In this document: positions 11,801 through 22,505 of the stretch, piece after piece
Layout of the letters: each line of letters begins with the position of its first letter
How positions within the stretch are numbered: position 1 is the stretch's first letter
The notes under the pieces: generated by a model
Told to the model about the DNA's origin: nothing
The model's input: the letters and a program-made list of their open reading frames with translations, nothing else
Database searches by the model: none
Translations under genes and position numbers: made by a program
Assembly: GCA_038087015.1 (NCBI GenBank)
Contig: JASBNA010000005.1
Span: 496,001 to 560,000 of the forward strand
DNA: 64,000 bases
Source of the DNA: Cerrena zonata
Taxonomy: Eukaryota > Basidiomycota > Agaricomycetes > Polyporales > Cerrenaceae
Direction of reading: 5' to 3'

Positions 11801-12074
11801 ATAGAATAACCAGTTCCATACCGCCTTTGGAGGGCAAAAGACAAGTGTTCTTGTAGGTGTTTGCGTCGTGCCTTCGTTTCCGCGGTGCTATATGACGTCT
11901 ATTCATTTATAAGGCCTTCAGATCCACACATAATACATGCTAACCTACTCGCAAAATATCAGCCAACTCTCTTTCGCGTCCGTCATCGCCATATGTATCA
12001 CTACCCGTTTCAATTTGTCGAAAAAAGGATGGCGGCAAGCTCACTGTCCGAGCTACACGACTGTCCGTGGCCAT
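8825..12074 (-). CDS. Tandem Cid1-family nucleotidyltransferase: inactive N-module plus active C-module
   Basis: About thirteen exons join in phase. From ATG 12074 (MATDSRVARTVSL) the N-terminal half has an NTase-like motif at residues about 78-97 (VGMHQWGRDLEDISPEF), where the catalytic Asp pair is replaced by Pro-Glu-Phe. A PAP-core-like block follows (RFPELIAFLWIWAHSH, GRILTLMAISVFQ) and a PAP-associated end (PQLVVPFFKYMNQDL). A 52-nt intron (11001-10950) links this to the C-terminal half: YKVRPFGSTVVGL, then SDLDLVIV (Asp about 447 and 449), VKFRDPVTRIACDLS, IKQWAKPLGL, FSSYALTLMTIAFCQ and a PAP-associated end (SLKEALLAWF, FKYDKNIISIRDG). The stop is TGA at 8827-8825. The family adds A or U tails to RNA. 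An in-frame ATG at 12128 would add an Arg-rich leader (MRRVSQHVSLFRN). Two separate genes are possible but would be only 20 bp apart. Confidence 0.78.
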
Positions 12075-12385
12075 ATGTCGAGTTTTAACATTTCGAAATA
12101 ATGAAACATGTTGAGAAACGCGTCGCATCCAAGGTTTGGCTGTGGTGGCGGTCTGAAGGCTAGCAGTGTATACTAATAGTATAGTAGAAATACAAAGATC
12201 AATATTATGACATCGAATTGGTTCAGATTGATAATGGTGCCAGGGGGTAATAACTTCCAAAATTAATATTATATACCGGGTAACTTCCAATAATAGACTT
12301 GGGGTCCTACCACCTCGCGAAAAACCTTATTCAAGTTATTGCAAGCTAAGCTAACGTTACTCCTTCCGTCATACACCTCTCAGTC

Positions 12386-14697
12386 ATGGAACAACAACGA
12401 AAAGCAATCTGGGAAGCCGACTTGGACGAAGAGCTTCAAGATGTCGATCTTGGTCTAGCGATAGGAAGCTATGGACAAAATGAAATCTATAGCGATGGTA
12501 TGTAGTCTGATAGCGGTCGATCGAAGACAATTTAATGAAGGAACCAATAGTTCAAAGTCGTATTGACGAAGCCACTATTATTGCTGTACAACAACAGATG
12601 GCTCAACAAGCCGCATTTGCTTCGATCCCTGATGTCGTAAAACGAGTGAGCATGCCTTGCTGAATACCTGTGGTTATTCTAACTCTGTATACGCAAAGTT
12701 CATCATACACTTCCACCAAGCAGTCTTGGAGAACAATCTTTCCGAAATCACTGTCGCATATGAGAGTGGATGGAACCGATTGACTGAAAAGTTCTACTCG
12801 AAAACGGAATGGCCAGAAGCCGAGACCATTGCACCGCTTGTCAACGATGGTACGTAGGCCAACATTTGTACCCCTGGGATCTACTAAACTCTCTGATATA
12901 GATCCAATTTTCTTGATCCTCTACCGTGAACTCTACTACCGCCATGTCTACTCGCGACTTCAACCCGATATCGACGACCGATTCCACTCTTACGAGAACA
13001 GCTGTGAACTGTTCAACTATCTTCTCAGTGAGTTCCGATCGAAATATTTTATCTAGAAATTATCCCTGACGTTTCTTAGACTCCGATGGTCCCGTCCCCC
13101 TCCAACTTCCCGAGCAATGGCTCTGGGATATCATCGACGAATTCATTTACCAATTCCAGTCATTCTGCGTCTGGAGAACGAAAGTCAAGTCAAAAACTGA
13201 TGAAGAGCTTCAACTCCTTTCTGAAGCTAGCCAAGTTCGTCTCTTCTCACATTCGACTTATCGCCGTATGCTTATGAACCGGAATCCAGGTCTGGAGTTC
13301 GTACTCCGTGCTCAACGTTCTGTACTCCCTCATCCAAAAATCCAAAATCAACGAGCACATCCTCGCTACTCGCGAAGGAAAGAGTGCCGACGAAATTACG
13401 TATGTTCAGTTTCTCTTTCCCCGCATCTAGATTCTAAAAGTCTATCGCTATAGCGAGATCGTCGGCGAATACGGTGCACGCCCATTATACCGCATGCTCG
13501 GATACTTCAGTATCATCGGTCTTTTGCGAGTCCACAGTCTTCTTGGCGACTTCACCCTTGCCTTGAAGGTCATGGAGAACGTTGAGCTCAACCAAAAGTC
13601 ACAAGTCACCAGGGTCACAGCATGCCATGTTACCACTTACTACTATGTTGGCTTCTGCTACATCATGCTCCGGAGATATCCTGATGCTATCCGCACATTC
13701 GTCTCTATTCTCAACCTCATTCTTCGTATGCGTCAATACCACACGAGGAGTTACCAATACGACCAGGCATGTCAATCTTATATCTTCCTTCGCGCAACCA
13801 AAGTATTGACGGTAGACTCGAAAATTAGATCAACAAGACCGCTGACAGGATGTACGCACTCTTCGCGATCTGTAATGCCCTCTCGCCAAGCAGATTAGAC
13901 GACAATATCTCTAATATCGTCAAAGAGCGATATGGTGACCAATTCGCCAAGATGTCACGAGGGTACGTATCAGCTGTCTGTTTACCTTAGTAAATTTGAA
14001 CTCACCCGTTCATAGTGAGGAAGGTATCCCTGCTTTCGAGGAACTCTTCCTCTATGCTTGCCCCAAATTCATCTCCGCCAACCCCCCACCATACGAAGAC
14101 GCCGAACTCTTGCAAGGCTACATCGAAGACCCACCCGTCGAGCCTGCTCAACGTCATCTATCCCTCTTCCTTTCAGACGTTAGGGCTCAGGGACCTGTCC
14201 CCACTCTTCGCAGTTTCTTGAAGCTCTACACTTCCCTCGATGCCAAGAAGCTTGCTGGCTTCTTGGACGCCGATGAGGAACAGATGGTTCAACAGATGAT
14301 GGTCATGAAGCAGGCAAACAGGAGTGTGAGCCGAGTCGAGAACGGAGATGGACTTTTGGGTGGTCAAACGATCTCGACGAGTGATATTGACTTTGTCATC
14401 GATGGCGTAAGTCCACCTCATATATGATTACACCCTATTTCCTTGCTGATTGTTGAAATGCAGAACATGGTCCACATTGCGGAGTCTACCGTCGGAAGGC
14501 GATATGCTGGTTGGTACATCAGGAACACAGAGCATGCTCAGAGGGTATACGATAATATCAAGAACAGTCCTCTTCCACCAGCCCAACGGCCCAAACCCGC
14601 TGATCCCACTCAAACCACGCAGAGTGCACCAGCTCAGGCTGCGGCTCCGAAGACTGGCGGGCCCAAAGTCGCATGGGGTGGTGTAAAAGTTGCTTGA
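12386..14697 (+). CDS. eIF3l: Eukaryotic translation initiation factor 3 subunit L
   Basis: The start is ATG 12386 ([18 protein letters not shown]) and the stop TGA 14695-14697 ([13 protein letters not shown]). Exons encode [54 protein letters not shown], then [52 protein letters not shown] and, near the end, [20 protein letters not shown]. These are the landmarks of eIF3l, a PCI-domain subunit of the eIF3 complex that helps recruit mRNA to the 40S ribosome; it is present in filamentous fungi and absent from budding yeast. The C-terminal tail is rich in Pro, Ala and Gln. Introns are short with clear GT..AG ends. It diverges from the tandem nucleotidyltransferase gene across about 310 bp, so the two may share a promoter region. 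Confidence 0.93.
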
Positions 14698-14923
14698 TAT
14701 ATTATGTAGACTTACATTCTTTGTGATACTATTACCATTGTCTTCCTATCTTAAATGACTTTGGTCCTTCGTTCTTCTGAACTTGTGTGAATTTGATTGA
14801 GCGGTCGGCGCTAAAGTTATGCCACACAGTTGTCAGTTGCTCAGCTCCTCGCAGTTCATGCGGCTCACTTCACTTTCGTCTTTCTAACTTAAACTTCTTT
14901 TCCTTTGAACGGTCTGGTCTATA

Positions 14924-15761
14924 ATGGCTTCACTGGCGAAACTGACATCTATCTCTACGCAAACGTTATCTCTCTTGCTCGAACGACAAAGACTGCAAAC
15001 ATTATCCGGACCCACTACGAACTCACTACACCTCCCACAGATCACACGGAACCTAAACCAACTACGGTTAGGTATCGTCGAGCTTGAAGAGAAAGGCGGA
15101 AATCCTGAAGCAGTGAAATTGCTGAAGGGTCAATATGAGCGTATGCGAGGCATGTTGGGGCCTGAGGCTGAGACTGCTGGTATTCCGAGGTATGTTGCTG
15201 CGGTATTATCATTCGTTCGAATCCCTAATATATTAGCTTGTAGTCTGAAACAAACATCCTCGGAAGAGCCAAGCCCAGCAGCTTCCTCTTCGTCGTTACC
15301 ACGTTCCTCTGTATCACCCCATCCACCAGACCTCCCACCGAAACAAGTAGAAGGTCCCTTTGCGCCTTACACAGATGACCCGGAAGCTGCGTATCCCTCA
15401 GATGGAGAACTCCTCCAAACACAACGGCAAATCATGGACGACCAGGATCTCCACCTCGACAACCTGTCTCATTCCATAAACCGTCAACGTGATTTGTCGT
15501 TACAGATCAATGGCGAGTTGGAGGAACATGCTGGACTTTTGGAGTCGCTTGATGAGGAATTGGATAGGACTAGTGGACGGTTGAGTGGGGCACGACGGCG
15601 GCTGGATAAGGTTGCGAAGGGAGCGAAGGAGAATGGTAGGTTTTCTCTCTCTGAATGCTTTCGCGATGTGTTGTCTGACGATTGGGGTTATAGGCTCGAC
15701 TGTGATGATTGGTGTCCTGATATTTGTACTGCTAATTCTAATCATTATTTTCAAGACATGA
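14924..15761 (+). CDS. Syntaxin-8-like Qc-SNARE
   Basis: Three exons (14924-15189, 15244-15635, 15694-15761) encode 241 residues. The N-terminal part (MASLAKLTSISTQTLSLLLE) is helical, a Ser/Pro-rich linker follows, and then comes the SNARE helix: ELLQTQRQIMDDQDLHLDNL, SINRQRDLSLQINGELEEHA and LLESLDEELDRTSGRL. The central layer residue is Gln (heptad around LQINGELEEH), which fits a Q-SNARE. The last exon gives one C-terminal membrane anchor (MIGVLIFVLLILIIIF) followed by KT and the stop, as in tail-anchored SNAREs. Syntaxin 8 and related Qc-SNAREs act in fusion at late endosomes and the vacuole. The subfamily assignment is by pattern; the SNARE class is firm. Confidence 0.85.
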
Positions 15762-17296
15762 TTATCTTGTCTTAGATACCCTTTTCTTTTTCATACATTT
15801 TAGGATCCAGGTTACTCCGCCCAAATGGCCAGTGGTCATGGCAAGACAGTCTGTTCGTTGACTCCACCCTCGCGCAAAATGAGATATATACGGTTTCTGC
15901 CAGCTGGGAGATATTCAAGCTACCAGTGCCGCGGCATGGTCATGAATTAAGGCCCGTTTTTGGCCCTCTGGCTCTCGGTTTGTGATAAGAAAGTGTTTTT
16001 TTAGAGGTATTGCTCAACTTGATTCGCAGTTACCTTCATGTTTTAAACTTTATCGCTTCAAGCGTTTACTTTCTATTTTACGTCACTCACCCCACTTCTC
16101 ATTCTTTCGTCCTTCATATCGACAATGATTGCCGCAGACCACACAAAGTTCGAAATACCTGCGTTTCTCTACTAATCAAATTCACCTCTTACAACGTACG
16201 AGATGATCTTAATCTTTATATTGCTCGAAATACCTGTCAAAACAACGCAACATACCTCAGAATAACATACGCTGTAACAAATCATTTCACTCTGCTCTGG
16301 TTTAGGTTTCGTTCGAACTTACTGACATCTTCGATACACTCCCACTGGAACAATTACCATATTGAGGTTGCCACCTTCCTCATTCATACTCTCGTATTTT
16401 TACAAATCCAACCGCTGCCACAACTGGCCACTGTTCACTGACACGTCTGATGGCGGGGTTCCCGGCAAAGTGGATAATTAGTGGAGACGGTCGGGCGTAC
16501 AAGTAGTGCATAGTTTTAATTTGAATCTCTCTCCTTCCCTCCTAACCGTGACTCTCGTGTACTTCGCCTCTCTAATGCATATATTTTAGTCATCTTTTTT
16601 CATGACAGTTATTTGTGCGTTCTATATTTAGACGTTGACTGTGGTATCTCTTCTTCGCTCTCCCGCGGTCCAAGTATTCTGACTGCTGTATCATGGACTC
16701 GTGCACTAGGGATCTGGGTCGTAGCCCATGAACATTTCAAAGTCATAAGGTCTTACATTTAAGCAGTACGTGATTACATTTTTAGATGCAGACCACTCTT
16801 CCTCCATTTTTCTTTTCTTTTCAAATTTTCTGAACGGTGTGGAATGATGTTAATTCCATTTGAAAGTTTACTTCAAGAGACTCGGGCACGATCATGATTG
16901 GCCAACAATAGTTGACTCATTACCCCGCAGTCCCGATTACAACAAGTAATCGAAGCTGACTTTAAATTGATGCCAGTATTACAGAATTCCGACACACGAT
17001 CTGAACTGCATGCGATAAGGTATTGGATCATTGCTGCCGGTGGCATGATTCTTGAGTGGAATGAGGAGAAAAGTCGGCTATAGCAGTGCATTCATATTAA
17101 AGTTCATTAGGCGCCCCGTTACCGTCACCCAAATTCAGAAAGGCCTCGCCTGTCATTTCGCTTTGTTCTCGACCACCATGTCTGAGTCTTCGTGATTTCC
17201 CTTTCCAGACTTATCATTTCTACTTGTATCAACTCTCTTCCTTGGATGCCATCTCTGTTACAGAACCCTCATCACACTTCTCACTAACTATCTATC
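15762..17296. other. Long pyrimidine-rich region upstream of the C2H2 gene
   Basis: About 1.5 kb without a credible gene. The part from 16000 to 16900 is rich in C/T runs, and a 143-codon open frame in it has no protein-like composition. It could be a long promoter or a 5' leader with introns, as regulator genes in mushrooms often have. I see no conserved short upstream frame that I can defend. Confidence 0.4.
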
Positions 17297-19032
17297 ATGG
17301 CTCAAGTTGCTTCGGTACGCCCCTGACAAACTTGCACTGCTACGCTTTGCTGACCATACTACAACAGGGTGATTCTGCTTCCAGCTTGCTTTCGTTGTCT
17401 GTTGCGGCGGCCAGTGCTTCCCGCATTCCGACCAATGTGGACTCCTCGACCAGCAACTCGTTTGCTCCCAGTAGTTTCAATGCATCGAGCCAATTGTCTG
17501 GTGGCATCTCTGCTTCAAAGCTCCATGCCGCATCCAAGCACCGCCGTCTGTCGTCCACCGGAGTCATGAAACGTCGCATGAGCGATGCAAGAGAGGCCGC
17601 AGTCAGACCTTCGTGGGTGTCTCATGTACCTCATACAGAGAAACGCAGTATTCACACATACACCACAGTCCTGCAACTATCCAATCTGCAGCTGCAGCCT
17701 TGTCGTCGCTTGCAACACTCTCGCTTTCGAGCTCTCCCCCACCGTCTTCTGTTCAACTTTCGACCTCATTCACGGCTGCTTCTGAGATGATGAAGTCTCA
17801 CTCAGCCGAAGCGGTCTCTAGTCAAGATGAGACCTCTGTGAAACAAGAGACCGTCGACACTCATGATACACCCGTTGGCAAAGGTGAGCTAAGCGTGGGT
17901 GGGATCACCATCAAGAATGGAACAGGCAAGAAGAGAGGCACTATTTTCAAGTGTGAGAGCTGCTCGAAGGTTTGCATTGTCTGTTTACTGTCTTCTGTGT
18001 ACTCAATTACTCCTATAGGTGTACCGTCACCCATCCTGCCTCATTAAGCACAGTAAGTTTAACTCCTATTCGCTCGCTTTGCTACCTCATCGTTCAATTT
18101 TTCATTCTCACAGGATGGGAACATTCCCCGCACTGGCGCGAAGCCTCCAAGTTTCTGCTGAGCAAGCACCAACAAGTCCAATTACTGGAGGCAAGTGTTA
18201 CAGCCGAAATTCAAAATTCTGCTTATGTAAGCACATGCTAATGAGACCTTCCCATATTTAGGCGGCCGCCATCCTTTCACACATCTCGCCATCCGCCACG
18301 GGTGGAGGCTCTCTGCCTGAAGATCGCTCATTATGGCCATTCTACCTATCTGGCGGCGCGATGGCTCCGCCGTCCACAGCGACTGTCTCAGCTGATGAGA
18401 CTCTGGCCAGACAAACTGCTTCTTCGCTCGAAGCAAGACCGGCCTTCCCCACATCTAGCTCTGTTCCAAATCATTCGACGCTCTCGCCTCACATGGCACG
18501 TTCCACGTCGACAGGGCCCCGCATGCACGACTACTCTATACCCACCTCTAGTGGTCTGACTCATGTCAGACCTGGTGTCCTTGCTGTGCCTACAGGTTCC
18601 TCCGAGAACGATCATTCGACTGCAAGTCGTGCTGCCCCAGTGCCCGTCCCGGTGAACACGACTACCTACCGAGATCCCGCCGGGTCCTACAGCCTTGTCA
18701 GCGGAACGTCCGAGTCGTGGGGTTCCCCCGCGTCGTTCTCTTATGCTCATTCCTATGGAACAGGTGGATGGTCGTTGCCTGATTCCTCTGTTCGGTCCGA
18801 GTCCGGTTCAGCTTCTCGTTCGCGATCGGGGTCAATTCCGAGAAGCGAATACGAAGACGAATTTATCGACGTGGACGGGGAGGACGTGGATGGGCAAGGG
18901 TACGGATTTGCTTCGAGGGGAAGGACGAGTGCAACTAGGGATGGATGGAAGGATGGGAAGGAGCCTGATGCACCTGTCCAGGATAAGACGAACGAGGAAT
19001 GGGACGGGATGGAAATGGAAATGGAAATGTGA
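17297..19032 (+). CDS. C2H2 zinc-finger transcription factor
   Basis: Six exons (17297-17314, 17368-17612, 17669-17969, 18019-18052, 18114-18190, 18262-19032) encode 481 residues. An Ala/Ser-rich N-terminus leads to one clear finger, FKCESCSKVYRHPSCLIKH followed by RWEH, with spacing C-x2-C-x12-H-x3-H. The stretch after it (HWREASKFLLSKHQQVQLLE, AAAILSHISPSA, LPEDRSLWPFYLSGG) recurs in basidiomycete single-finger regulators of this type. The C-terminal half is Ser/Thr/Pro-rich and ends in an acidic repeat (MEMEMEM). The finger is split by two introns. The intron at 18191-18261 starts with GC (GCAAGT). A related protein in Schizophyllum commune, called C2H2, affects fruiting; whether this is its orthologue cannot be decided here. 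Confidence 0.87.
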
Positions 19033-19708
19033 AGCGTGTCGATTTTTTCTCGTGTGTATTTTTGTAATCTTTATTCTGTTATGTTCTTGACACATGGGAT
19101 TGCGGTAGCGTGTGTCGAGTGTCGTGGATCCCCCGCTAAGGACAATCTGATTTTATTTCTTGGTTTGCTTCGTTTTTTTCCATCTGTATACATATTGCTG
19201 CTGCTGCTTTTTTTCTGTCATGTTACTTGTTGCTTCGATCTCTAGTCTGTTTGTCATGATGTTTATATCTCGCTTACTCTGGTTTTGTGTTTTTAGTGAT
19301 GTTGACAATGTACCATGATATTCAAATTGCTGATATCACGGAAACTGAGAGGTCGCAGTCCCTTGTGTCAAATGAAGACTGTTCTTGGTCTAAACCAAAC
19401 AGGAATATCGCCTACAATTCTGACGTTCGTATTCACATCTTTTTCAGGAATTCATTTGGACAGAACGTACACTTTGGATCGCGGATAGGGATTCGAGTTC
19501 ATACCACGCTCGAGTCAAAGCTTTAAGCTCTAGTCTCCAGCGTCCGCGTCAACATGGCGTTCATTGAACCTTATGTCTCTCCAACAATGGACTCGGAAGC
19601 CGCGCACATTATGCGTGGTTGAAGCCTACAGTTCTGAGGAAGGTACGCAAGTCCTGTATACAGGTTGTTCTGATCCTTCTTGTCTACATCCTGTAGGCCG
19701 AGTCTACT
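19033..19708. other. Intergenic region
   Basis: The first part is T-rich and probably the 3' UTR of the C2H2 gene. An ATG at 19554 (MAFIEPYVSPTMDSE) opens 22 codons and then hits TGA; a possible donor at 19642 and acceptor just before 19697 could make it a 5' exon of the HET gene, but I could not get phase and frame to agree. Confidence 0.4.
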
Positions 19709-22221
19709 ATGCTCGATTCAGTCCGACTAATACTCGCTTTCCTGGTACGACCCTTGACAAATTGGGTTTCCCAATTCCGAAAGTCCAGGGAAATCGACGA
19801 GGATTTAGATCGGATTTACGCCGTTTTGAACGATCTGAACGCAATACCACTTGCGATTGGATCTCTACATTCTGTGGAGGATGTGCTCACTAAGGTTGTT
19901 GCATACACACCGGTAAGTTAAACGAACGTATGGCGGGGTTACATCGTTATTAATATGGTCTCACAAACAGACTACCAAGAAGTATCAAGACCGGTGGCTT
20001 ACATTTAATCCCGCTCTAGAAACTATACACACACTGTTAAACACCTATCGGAGTAACCTCGAGCATGCTACTCGTATTCCGGACCACCGTTGTTTTACGC
20101 CGACCCAGGAAGAGGAAAAGGACCTCAATATTCCAGAATATTTCCAGGAGCCCTTACATCAACTTTGCCGGTATGTTTTTCGAATGCGATGGTTATTTGG
20201 ACCATTAATGTCAATACGAACACTAGACAGTTAGCGTCTACCACCCTTCTACTCAAGAGTAGTCGGCACCTTCGATTGTGGAGGAAGTCATTGACTTTCG
20301 AGGATCTGCAACAATGCGAACGTGTCACGAGTAGCTGTCTAGAAACGATACAGGTACGTGACTGCAACATCATTATTTTTATTGCTTCGCTAACAAGTGC
20401 GTGCCCAAGACATGTATCACACCCAAAGTCATCTATCATGAACCTCTGAATACCAATGAGGATCATGATGCACCCCTCGACATCATGAAGAATGCCACAC
20501 CCCAACGATATCGCCTCATAGATTGTCTTCAACTTACCAAACATCAAATATTGTCTATCTGCGAGTTCACTCACTTTCCACATGTACGATATTCTGCAGT
20601 ATCGTACGTCTGGCGCGGAAATGCTGTCCCTGAGGGTTATAAGGCAGCCGAGTTCTCTGTTCTCGGCGCCGAAGAAGCAGACCCGATTGGTATCGAGGTG
20701 TTAAATGACACCTGTATGGCCGCACTCGCAAAAGGTGCAACCCATGTCTGGATAGACCGCCTCTGTATCATGCAGACTAGCAAAGAGGTACGCATCAATG
20801 CACCCTTCCATATTGCATACTGCTTCTCGTCTAGAGACATGTCATTAGACATTGCAATAGCAAGAGCAGATACATTTGGGGACATTACCCGGCGAGTTGG
20901 CCGCCAGAATGGTATGTCATTGTACGTGTGATTAAAAGGTTGCGAGCTGAATGTTTTAGCCTCGACCATGGTGGATGTGCCTTGATATTCGAATATTAGG
21001 TAGCCTGTAGTACAGGCGTCCAGCAACAAAGAAAGAGATACTATAGCTGATCGCCCAAGTACGACCTCTGTTAGTTCTCCGGTCATGCTGTCACCCGAAC
21101 GCCCTTTACAGGTTCCAAGCTTCCAGGAAAAAATGACGACGATATCAGGTGGTGCGAGTGCTTCTTGCAGTGTCCATCCACGATGTATCCAGCCTGTCTC
21201 CGCATCTAAAGGTACTAGCTGTCGGAGACCGGCGGGGACAACGATACAACTGGAACAGGAACGATACATATGATACATTTCACGTATCTGCCAGTTTTTG
21301 TCCTCCTCACGTCCAGTAGATATGATATTCAGCATCATGGGCCTGTTTGGCATCTCACTTGATACCTCCGCGTTCAACAAGAATGATCGCATTGGAGCGA
21401 CAATCGCGCTTGCCCAGAAGATTCTGGAGAAGGGCGGACGAGCGAATTGGTTAGGACTATCCTTCTATATGGACCCATGCCCTTTCATTTCGACTTTTCC
21501 TACCTTTCCACGAACACGCGTGGCAGGTAAAGCGCTTGTCCGTGTAGCAGAGGGGAAGTATCGTGAAGCATCGGAACTCATGGAGAATGAGTACCCTATC
21601 GCAGCAGCACTCGTACCGATGCCACTGGGAAGCATGGACGACGATGGTTACTTCACGTTCACTACCAATGCGAGACGCATCACCCTTTGTTCTGCCCCCG
21701 AAGAATTAGATAGCAACCGGACTAAACCGATGCACTTCACAGCGATAGACGGATCTTCATGGGAATGTTGCGATGAGAGTGTGGACTCCATTACAGAACT
21801 TCCTTCATCGTATGCGGTGGTACTTGGCTTTTTCAACGGCTATTTCCCTGGGGCCTCGCCAGCAATAAACGACAAGAATGTCCGTCTCATGCTCGTTGAA
21901 GAACATAACCCCGGAAAATCACATATTCGATCTTACTTCATGCTCAGCGGACACTCGAACGTTTGCAAGTCGTTTCGAGAGTGGCCGCAAAAGCAATTCT
22001 CTATCGGTGGGCCAAGCGTTTGGAACAAGCAATCGATCTTGAAAGAAGATCCGAATGAACCGTTGGACGAAATGACAACAGTGGACCAGAGACTGATCAG
22101 CAATAGCCCTGCGAGAAGGGACGAACCTGTATCACTCATGGCAAAAACAGAGAGGAAGGCGAGATGGGCTATACCTCAGCTTACTCTCGAGAAGTACTTG
22201 ACGAAAGAATCATCCAGTTGA
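19709..22221 (+). pseudogene. HET-domain protein gene interrupted by an internal inversion
   Basis: From ATG 19709 (MLDSVRLILAFLV), exons with ordinary introns lead to the first half of a heterokaryon-incompatibility domain (HVRYSAVSYVWRGN, THVWIDRLCIMQTSKE), ending at 20787. The frame then turns to noise. The missing middle of the domain (WQIREMYHMYRSCSSC, WIHRGWTLQEALAPP, KQYAIWKGALMRT) is present on the opposite strand from 21302 down to 20788. The plus strand resumes with the end of the module (SRPVDMIFSIMGLFGISLD) and runs open to TGA at 22219-22221. HET domains in fungi trigger cell death on contact with a different genotype; most basidiomycete copies are uncharacterised. As it stands the gene cannot encode the full domain. 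Both halves look otherwise undecayed, so the break is recent, reversible or an assembly fault. Confidence 0.88.
20788..21302 (-). other. 515-bp inverted segment within the HET gene
   Basis: On the minus strand the segment is one open frame of 171 codons plus two bases. Its first codon follows in phase the codon ending at 20787, and its last two bases complete a codon with C at 21303, so restoring orientation needs no base added or lost. The flanks are GAG on the left and CTC on the right, a 3-bp inverted repeat only; I found no longer repeat at the ends. Confidence 0.88.
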
Positions 22222-22505
22222 AATGAATTTCGTTACCAATACGATGTTGTACGATTACGGATTAAAGCTTGCCGTGCTTGAGGACACTGGCTGTATCCAG
22301 TCACTCATCAATACCCACAGCGTGCCGATAAAATAATTTGAGTTTCTGTATTTTATTGAGCGTCGAACGTTGAGAAATCGCGAGTGACATGACACACATG
22401 CAACTCTAAATAGTCCAATAGTCCGAGTCTACTTATTCATTATAAGCGACTAAAATGCAAACCATAATACCCCCACTCCAATTTCATATTTTAAATAGTA
22501 CGTCC

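Noticed and set aside
16010..16441. 143-codon plus-strand frame
   Set aside because: It lies in a C/T-rich leader region and its composition is not protein-like.
20637..21392. 251-codon minus-strand frame taken as its own HET gene
   Set aside because: It starts and ends with sequence antisense to the plus-strand HET exons; only 21302-20788 is HET-like, which fits an inversion rather than a separate gene.
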